From the NCBI GenBank assembly GCA_902475535.1, contig CABRZR010000002.1, forward strand, positions 1 to 64,000: a stretch of DNA of 64,000 nucleotides, given 5' to 3'. Below the pieces are notes generated by a model. That model ran no database searches, was not told where the DNA came from, and worked only from the letters and a program-made list of their open reading frames with translations. This DNA is from QAMH01 sp900556425 (GTDB lineage Bacteria > Actinomycetota > Coriobacteriia > Coriobacteriales > QAMH01). Below, in pieces: positions 59,028 to 64,000 of the stretch (position 1 is its first letter; each line of letters opens with the position of its first letter). Made by a program: the position numbers and the translations under genes.

Positions 59028-60800
59028 ATGGACGGTAAAGAGTTTACTGTTTCCGAAGTCATTGACCGCGCGGGCATTTCTGCCCACACATGGGTCGTGT
59101 TCGTTCTCTTGGCTTTCGCCATGATTTTCGACGGCTACGACTTCATGATCGTCAATTCCACCAACACCTATGTTGCACCTACGTTCTTCGCGGCTCAGAT
59201 TGCTGCCGGTCAGCCCATCGCGGCTCTTACCGGTTCTCTGACCACGTGGGGCCTGCTCGGCATGGTTCTTGGTGGCGCCGTCGGAGGTATCCTCTCCGAC
59301 ATGATCGGTCGTAAGAAGATGCTCACGATCGCAGTTATCTTCTACGGTCTGTTCACCCTACCCCAGGCATTCGCGCCGGATTACGCTTTCTTCTGCGCGT
59401 TCCGCCTCATCGCTGGCTTTGGTGTCGGCTCCTGCATCCCGGTTGTAACCACCGTGTTCTCCGAGAGCATGCCTTCCAAGCAGCGCGGCATTTTCGTTAC
59501 CTTCGGCATGGCCTTCATGGTTATGGGTTGGGTTATCGCCGGTCTGGTTGCAGCTCCCGTCTGCTCCAACCCGAACCCGATCATCCCTGGTCTCTGCGAC
59601 GGTCAGATCACGCTCGCAACTGGCGCGACTGCTGTGCAGAACTGGCGTGTCTGCTACCTGATCGGCGCTCTGCCGGTCGTCTACGGAATCATCCTGCTCT
59701 TCGCGATGCATGAGACTCCGCACTGGTACGCAAACCATGGTCAGAAGGACAAGGCTGTTGCCCGTCTCGAGCAGATCGTCAAGGCCACCCGCCACGTCGA
59801 TGTGCACTTCGATGCCAACCTGCTGATCGTTCCGCCCAAGCCTGCCAAGTCTGGCCCCGCGGTTCTGTTCTCCAGCAAGTTCATCGTTGCCACCTGCGCT
59901 ATCTGGTCCGCCTACTTCGTCGGTCAGTTCTGCGTCTATGGCATGAACGCCTGGATTCCCACCTGGTTCCAGGGCAATGGCTTCACCGCCGCCGAGTCTG
60001 TAACCCTGCAGACCTGGAACAACGTTGCCGCTATCGCCTCGAACATCGTCGTTGGCTTCGTGTCTGACGCCATCGGCCGTAAGCGCGCACTGTGGATTGG
60101 CTGGGTCGCTTGTATCGTCGCGATTATCGCCTGCTCCGTGTTCGTCCCGATGTTCCCGGGCGAGGCTCCCGTGAATGGCGCACCCCTCGCTGGCGCTGCT
60201 GCGGGCAACTTCGTTCCCTGCATCTTCCTGATGCTCCTCTTCGGCTTCTGCCTGAACTACGCCATTACGGCTGTCCAGCCCCTGATGCCCGAGTCCTATC
60301 CCACCACGCTGCGCAACACTGGTACTTCTTGGTGCCAGGCGTTCGCTCGCTTCGGTGGTTCCGGCTCCTCCATCGTTCTCGGTGCTGCTGCCGGCCTGGC
60401 CATGTTCCAGCATGACGTCAATGGCGTTATGTCCAACAACTGGTCCATGGTCGTGCTCGTTCTGCTCATCCCGTTCGTCCTGGGTCTCATCTGCACGTTG
60501 CTCTTCGTGAAGAACACGGGCGGAAAGACGATGGACGAGCTGCAGAAGCTCTCCGAGGAGAACCCGCTGTCCGAGACCGACGGCAACGGTCGTTTCTTCA
60601 CTATGCTCATTGTTGTTCTCATCAACTTCATTGGCTGCATCGTGTGTCCGCTTGCCATCCCCGGCTTCTCCAAGACGGCTATGGCTCTGCCGATCATGCT
60701 CATTGCCATGCTCCTTCCGTTCATCTACTTCTTCGTATTTGGCGGTCTGGGCCTTGGCAAGGAGAAGCAGGCAAAGGCAGAGGGTGCCAACATTCTCTAA
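59028..60800 (+). CDS. MFS transporter, aromatic acid:H+ symporter-like
   Basis: 590 residues, 12 or more membrane helices. FDGYDFMIVN in the first helix matches the DGYD signature of the aromatic acid:H+ symporter family; then GGAVGGILSDMIGRKKML (MFS loop 2-3 motif) and FVSDAIGRKRALWIG in the second half. Longer than the usual ~450 residues, with an extended C-terminal membrane part (~525-590). AAGGAGGG precedes the ATG. Substrate unknown. Confidence 0.85.
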   Translation: MDGKEFTVSEVIDRAGISAHTWVVFVLLAFAMIFDGYDFMIVNSTNTYVAPTFFAAQIAAGQPIAALTGSLTTWGLLGMVLGGAVGGILSDMIGRKKMLTIAVIFYGLFTLPQAFAPDYAFFCAFRLIAGFGVGSCIPVVTTVFSESMPSKQRGIFVTFGMAFMVMGWVIAGLVAAPVCSNPNPIIPGLCDGQITLATGATAVQNWRVCYLIGALPVVYGIILLFAMHETPHWYANHGQKDKAVARLEQIVKATRHVDVHFDANLLIVPPKPAKSGPAVLFSSKFIVATCAIWSAYFVGQFCVYGMNAWIPTWFQGNGFTAAESVTLQTWNNVAAIASNIVVGFVSDAIGRKRALWIGWVACIVAIIACSVFVPMFPGEAPVNGAPLAGAAAGNFVPCIFLMLLFGFCLNYAITAVQPLMPESYPTTLRNTGTSWCQAFARFGGSGSSIVLGAAAGLAMFQHDVNGVMSNNWSMVVLVLLIPFVLGLICTLLFVKNTGGKTMDELQKLSEENPLSETDGNGRFFTMLIVVLINFIGCIVCPLAIPGFSKTAMALPIMLIAMLLPFIYFFVFGGLGLGKEKQAKAEGANIL

Positions 60801-60843
60801 GCTGCGAGTCTGCAACTGCTGTTAGCTTTTGCTAGCGCAAAGG

Positions 60844-60876
60844 AAGGCCCCCGGTGTAATGCCGGGGGCCTTCTTG
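60844..60876 (+). terminator. terminator of the aromatic-acid-type transporter
   Basis: AAGGCCCCCGG and CCGGGGGCCTT around a TGTAATG loop, followed by CTTG. Strong stem 43 nt after the stop. Confidence 0.85.
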
Positions 60877-60880
60877 TATT

Positions 60881-60898
60881 TGTCATTTCGAGCGGAGC
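60881..60898 (+). repeat. short dispersed repeat, copy 1
   Basis: TGTCATTTCGAGCGGAGC occurs here and again, identical, at 62810-62827; both copies are in intergenic DNA and are followed by CGAAGG-like sequence. Confidence 0.7.
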
Positions 60899-60901
60899 GA
60901 A

Positions 60902-60974
60902 GGTGTGACAAGGGGACAGGTCATTTGTCCCACTGGAACCCAGTGTGACAAATGACCTGTCCCCTTGTCACACC
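60902..60974. repeat. 73-nt inverted repeat at a convergent boundary
   Basis: Two 35-nt arms with one mismatch around an AAC loop: GGTGTGACAAGGGGACAGGT pairs with ACCTGTCCCCTTGTCACACC. Between the converging transporter gene and the reverse gene ending at 60988. Confidence 0.9.
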
Positions 60975-60987
60975 TAAAGCTCGCTGC

Positions 60988-61716
60988 CTACTTTTTTATC
61001 GAATCGCTCTTGCGCTTTTCCAGGACGTGGCCGCGCTTGTCCTTCTTCAGCTTGGAATCCTTGTGGTCGATGGGGCGACCTTCCGGCCTGATGATGCGCA
61101 CGTAGGGGGAGTCGGCCTCGATGAGCTCCTGAACTTCCTCGTAGGTGAAACCCTTGTTCTCGAAGATGCGGCTCTTGAGGTTGTTGAGGAGCCCGGCAGG
61201 GGTGTAGTCGTTGCCCTCGCTCAGACCCTTCCATTCCTCCTTGATGAGGATGGCGACAAACGCCGCAACGGCAATGCGCAGTTTTTCAAGCTCATGGGCA
61301 TGAATCTCATAGCACATGCCCTTGTCCTTGAAGTTGACGAGCTTGATATGCACGGCCTTGCGCTCGAAGCTCGTGAGCGTTTCCTCGACGAAGGTGCACG
61401 GGGGCTCGTGTGCGCATCCGTAGAGATCCCACACCATGCCCTCGATATAGTAGTGATGATTGATAACGAACGTGTGCAGGATGTACTCCCAGCGCTCGTA
61501 GCGAATGTAGTAGTTAAGCACGTGATTGTCGGGTTTGATGAGGCCGACCTGACCACCCATGCGGCCCATGATCTGCACTTTGTCCTTCTCCCGCTTCCAA
61601 CCCTCTTTGCTCTTGAACTGAAGGAAGACGTCTCCATCCTCGTACCAAGTGTCAAAATCCTCGTGCTTGGCGATGGCATCTTGCTGGATGTAGATCTTGT
61701 TAAATTTCTGAGCCAC
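60988..61716 (-). CDS. conserved hypothetical protein
   Basis: 242 residues, soluble, no signal peptide. Rich in aromatic residues in a beta-type stretch (QIMGRMGGQVGLIKPDNHV, YYIRYERWEYILHTFV), then a helical region (ELEKLRIAVAAFVAILIKEE) and a basic tail (KLKKDKRGHVLEKRKSDSIKK). The N-terminal half is vaguely like tubby/scramblase-type barrels, not secure. GTG 61716 has AAAGGGG 5 nt upstream. Confidence 0.65.
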   Translation of the reverse strand: MAQKFNKIYIQQDAIAKHEDFDTWYEDGDVFLQFKSKEGWKREKDKVQIMGRMGGQVGLIKPDNHVLNYYIRYERWEYILHTFVINHHYYIEGMVWDLYGCAHEPPCTFVEETLTSFERKAVHIKLVNFKDKGMCYEIHAHELEKLRIAVAAFVAILIKEEWKGLSEGNDYTPAGLLNNLKSRIFENKGFTYEEVQELIEADSPYVRIIRPEGRPIDHKDSKLKKDKRGHVLEKRKSDSIKK

Positions 61717-61861
61717 GAAATCCCCTTTGATTTGCGGTTACGCTTTGGCAATTATAGCCCAGATACCCTTGCAGAATTCCCCGCATGCGGTACTGTCATG
61801 AGGACGCTTTTTCGCGTGAGAAATGGCGCATTACGCGCACTCGGATGAGAGGACTATCGTC

Positions 61862-62350
61862 ATGCTCGATGGAACAACCGTAACCCTGACTTTCGAGGGT
61901 CGTCTGCCAGATGGCTCCGTCTACGACAAGATGACCGCCGAGAACCCCCTCGTGTTCCAGGTTGGTCACGACATGGTGCTCGATGGTTTCGAGCGCGAGG
62001 TGCGCGAGATGGCCGAGGGCGAGAAGAAGACCTTCACCATCAAGGATTGGGAAGCATTCGGCGAGTATCTCGACGAGCACACCGAGGAAATCCCGATGGA
62101 GGTCATGCCTAACATGAAGGGCCTCGAAATCGGCAAGGTCATCTGGATGATCACCGAAGACGAGGAGAAGGTTCCGGTTACGGTCAAGGACATCACCCCG
62201 GAGGCCGTGACGCTCGATTACAACCATCCGCTGGCGGGCAAGGACCTTACCTTCGATGTCGAGCTCATCAAGGTCGATGAGTCTACGGCCGATGATCCCA
62301 ATGCCCCCAAGAGGGAGATTCCCAAGGATCCCCTCGACCTTATCATGTAG
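61862..62350 (+). CDS. FKBP/SlyD-type peptidyl-prolyl isomerase
   Basis: 162 residues. SlyD-like layout: LTFEGRLPDGSVYDKM, FQVGHDMVLDGFEREVREM, an insert-in-flap region (about 60-115) and VTLDYNHPLAGKDLTFDVEL at the end. No His-rich metal tail. ATG 61862 with GAGAGGA 8 nt upstream; ATG 61823 is possible but has a poor site. Confidence 0.87.
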   Translation: MLDGTTVTLTFEGRLPDGSVYDKMTAENPLVFQVGHDMVLDGFEREVREMAEGEKKTFTIKDWEAFGEYLDEHTEEIPMEVMPNMKGLEIGKVIWMITEDEEKVPVTVKDITPEAVTLDYNHPLAGKDLTFDVELIKVDESTADDPNAPKREIPKDPLDLIM

Positions 62351-62361
62351 GGGATCGCGCC

Positions 62362-62775
62362 ATGTACAAGAACATTCTCGTTGCCGCCGATGGATCGGAA
62401 AACTCGCTGCGTGCAACGGAGCAGGCGGCCTACATCGCATCCCTTGAGAGCGATGTGCGGGTCAAGATCGTCTCGGTTATCGCCATCGATGTGTATTCGG
62501 ACATGGTCTATGACCCGATCGAGGCGCACGGCGAGGCCCAGCGCGAGATTATCAAGGATGCGGCGCAGGTTTTGGCAGACGCCGGCATCGACCATGAGAT
62601 CGTGCTGTTGCATGGCCGCCCTGCCGACGAAATCATTCGCTACGCGACGGAGTCGGAAGCCGATTTGCTCGTGATGGGCAGCCGTGGTCTGGGCGCTCTG
62701 CGCGAGTTCGCGCTCGGCAGCGTGAGCCACAAGGTTCTCACGCATGCCAAGTGCCCGGTGCTTGTCGTGAAGTAA
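62362..62775 (+). CDS. universal stress protein, UspA family
   Basis: 137 residues with NILVAADGSENSLRATEQA at the start and the ATP-binding loop VMGSRGLGALREFALGSVSH near the end. Twelve nt after the PPIase stop, likely co-transcribed. Confidence 0.9.
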   Translation: MYKNILVAADGSENSLRATEQAAYIASLESDVRVKIVSVIAIDVYSDMVYDPIEAHGEAQREIIKDAAQVLADAGIDHEIVLLHGRPADEIIRYATESEADLLVMGSRGLGALREFALGSVSHKVLTHAKCPVLVVK

Positions 62776-62809
62776 AGGTTTCTCCACTCCGGCGCTCCGC
62801 GCTCTCTAT

Positions 62810-62827
62810 TGTCATTTCGAGCGGAGC
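62810..62827 (+). repeat. short dispersed repeat, copy 2
   Basis: Second copy of TGTCATTTCGAGCGGAGC, identical to 60881-60898. Confidence 0.7.
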
Positions 62828-62864
62828 AGCCGAAGGCTGCGAAGTCGAGAAATCTCGCATTGCG

Positions 62865-62899
62865 GGCAAGGCGCGTCAGGCGCGCCTTGCCTCATTTTT
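62865..62899 (+). terminator. terminator after the universal stress gene
   Basis: 11-bp stem GGCAAGGCGCG with CGCGCCTTGCC, TCAGG loop and TCATTTTT. It also stands at the convergent boundary with the MBL-fold gene. Confidence 0.85.
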
Positions 62900-63518
62900 A
62901 CATATGCAACTCGGCTCCGGGGACGAGGATGATGCGTCCGGGAGCTTGGAATGCCTCGAGCTTGGCCTCGTCGTACTCGGCGACCGTGGCGTCGGCGGAG
63001 TCGATGGGCACCTCATGGACGGGGATGTTGTGCTTGGCACCGACGAGCTTGGCGCACTCGGAAGCCTCGTCCGCATCCATGTTGTACACCCCGTCGCAGG
63101 GGAATGCCGCATAGTCGAGCTTCATGGCGGCAAGCTTGCCGGACTTCATGTCCTCGGTCGTGCTCGTGTCGCCCGCCGCATAGAACGAGACGCCGTCGAA
63201 TTCGAGCACGTAGCCAACGCACTCGTCAGACGGGTGGTTCTCGTTGTATGCCTGCACTGCCTGGATCTTCACGCCATGAGACTCCGTGGAGAGGTACTCG
63301 CCGCTCGTGGGGTGCAGGTCCTTCGCGCGAATGACTTCGCAGCCGGGTGCATGGGGCATCTTGTCCACCGCGTCATGGTCGAAATGATCATGGGTGACCA
63401 GGACGAGGTCGGCCTCGAGCTCGTATTCCTTTCCGAAGTATGGGTCGACGTAAATGACCGTGCTGTCGTCGAGCGTGAACCTGTAGGAGCCGTGCCCCTG
63501 AAATAGCATCGTAGTCAT
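62898..63518 (-). CDS. MBL-fold metal-dependent hydrolase, UlaG-like
   Basis: 206 residues. HxHxDH signature as THDHFDHD (H43, H45, D47, H48), with other ligands in YAAGDTSTTEDM and the final IPVHEVP. GAGGAGGC lies 5 nt upstream of the start. Belongs to the UlaG-like lactonase/hydrolase group; substrate unknown. Confidence 0.87.
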   Translation of the reverse strand: MTTMLFQGHGSYRFTLDDSTVIYVDPYFGKEYELEADLVLVTHDHFDHDAVDKMPHAPGCEVIRAKDLHPTSGEYLSTESHGVKIQAVQAYNENHPSDECVGYVLEFDGVSFYAAGDTSTTEDMKSGKLAAMKLDYAAFPCDGVYNMDADEASECAKLVGAKHNIPVHEVPIDSADATVAEYDEAKLEAFQAPGRIILVPGAELHM

Positions 63519-63555
63519 GATAAGCCTCCTCGCTCGCTTTTATATCCATATAAGA

Positions 63556-63591
63556 TTATAGGCAGCGCACAATATAATGCACTGCCTATAA
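63556..63591. other. hairpin between htpG and the MBL gene
   Basis: Perfect 10-bp stem TTATAGGCAG with CTGCCTATAA and a 16-nt loop. It follows the htpG stop in the reverse direction and precedes the MBL gene, so it may be an htpG 3' structure or an operator. No T-run. Confidence 0.5.
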
Positions 63592-63613
63592 CCGAAATTA
63601 TCATGAGAAATGT

Positions 63614-64000
63614 TTATTTCATCAGCTCGCAGATAGCCTCGTTGAATGCTGCCGAATCCGCGATTTCGAGACCCTCCGCCAAACGTGCCTGGTTGTAGAG
63701 CAGGTTGGCGTACTGGGCGACCTTCTCGGTCTCGCCAGCCTCTTGCGCTGCCTGCAGCGTTGCGAAGACCGGGTGATTGGGGTTGAGCTCGAGCACGTGC
63801 TTTGCCTCGGGACGCTCGCCGGCGGCAGCCGGGATGGTCGCGAAGTACTTCTCCATACCCAGGCTCACGGGGCCATCGGCGACGATGCAACAGGCCGCAT
63901 CAGCCAGACGCGAGGTGGCCGTGACATTGGTGATGTCGTCGGGGAGCGCCTCGGTCATCGCCTCGAACAGCGTGCTGTTCTCCTCACGCTGCTTGGCGAC
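63614..64000 (-). CDS. htpG: chaperone protein HtpG (Hsp90), C-terminal part
   Basis: The last ~129 residues; the gene continues beyond the window, so the start is not seen. Typical C-terminal dimerisation domain: VTATSRLADAACCIVADG, VLELNPNHPVFATLQ and YANLLYNQARLAEGLEI. ATP-dependent chaperone. Confidence 0.9.
   Translation of the reverse strand, partial: VAKQREENSTLFEAMTEALPDDITNVTATSRLADAACCIVADGPVSLGMEKYFATIPAAAGERPEAKHVLELNPNHPVFATLQAAQEAGETEKVAQYANLLYNQARLAEGLEIADSAAFNEAICELMK

Overview
This window is a chromosomal segment from a high-G+C Gram-positive anaerobe, most likely class Coriobacteriia (Actinomycetota). The basis is codon bias, the LysR plus OxlT-type transporter pair, zinc-binding S14 and L36, an AddAB-type recombination nuclease, LarB, and the style of rpoB and rpoC. 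The genus cannot be read from the sequence alone. It is an almost complete core gene-expression locus.

Layout. 70-2287: divergent LysR regulator and OxlT-like MFS transporter. 2456-3785: promoter, L10 leader, rplJ-rplL and a strong terminator. 3848-5896: a tandem-domain polyphosphate:AMP phosphotransferase and a YfcE-like phosphodiesterase, which separate rplJL from rpoB. 5897-6419: a palindromic repeat array and the rpoB promoter. 6420-14736: rpoB-rpoC and a hairpin. 14786-18381: an str-type operon (rpsL-rpsG-fusA-rpsJ, no tuf) with its own promoter and terminators. 18382-20573: an AT-rich island with a Vsr/DUF559-like nuclease gene, bracketed by repeat arrays, which splits rpsJ from the rest of the S10 operon. 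20574-38167: rplC to rplQ (S10-spc-alpha genes including secY-adk-map-infA-rpmJ), then ecfT and truA. 38238-40800: acyl carrier protein, two small membrane proteins, maf and a phosphoglycolate-phosphatase-like gene. 40813-47021: addB/rexB-like and addA. 47062-49983: orphan XRE-type regulator, dinB (reverse) and a DUF47/PhoU-like gene. 50088-56256: tRNA-Leu(UAG), tig-clpP-clpX and valS. 56281-64000: accessory and house-keeping genes (flavodoxin-fold oxidoreductase, larB, small zinc-ribbon proteins, aromatic-acid-type MFS transporter, SlyD-like PPIase, universal stress protein, MBL hydrolase) and the 3' end of htpG.

The most interesting observation is in RNA polymerase. RpoC carries a C-terminal extension of about 150 residues containing a domain that aligns without gaps to the alpha-subunit CTD encoded by rpoA in the same window. 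About 22 of 57 positions are identical, and the equivalents of the DNA-contacting R265, N268, G296 and K298 are kept. RpoB has an acidic tail of about 160 residues with four [DE]xLLG motifs, and a fifth lies in the RpoC tail. L17 and L16 also carry lineage-type C-terminal tails. Non-coding oddities are three loci of one degenerate palindromic repeat family, a 149-nt hairpin between rplX and rplE, and three long, almost perfect palindromes, one being a 108-nt uninterrupted palindrome.
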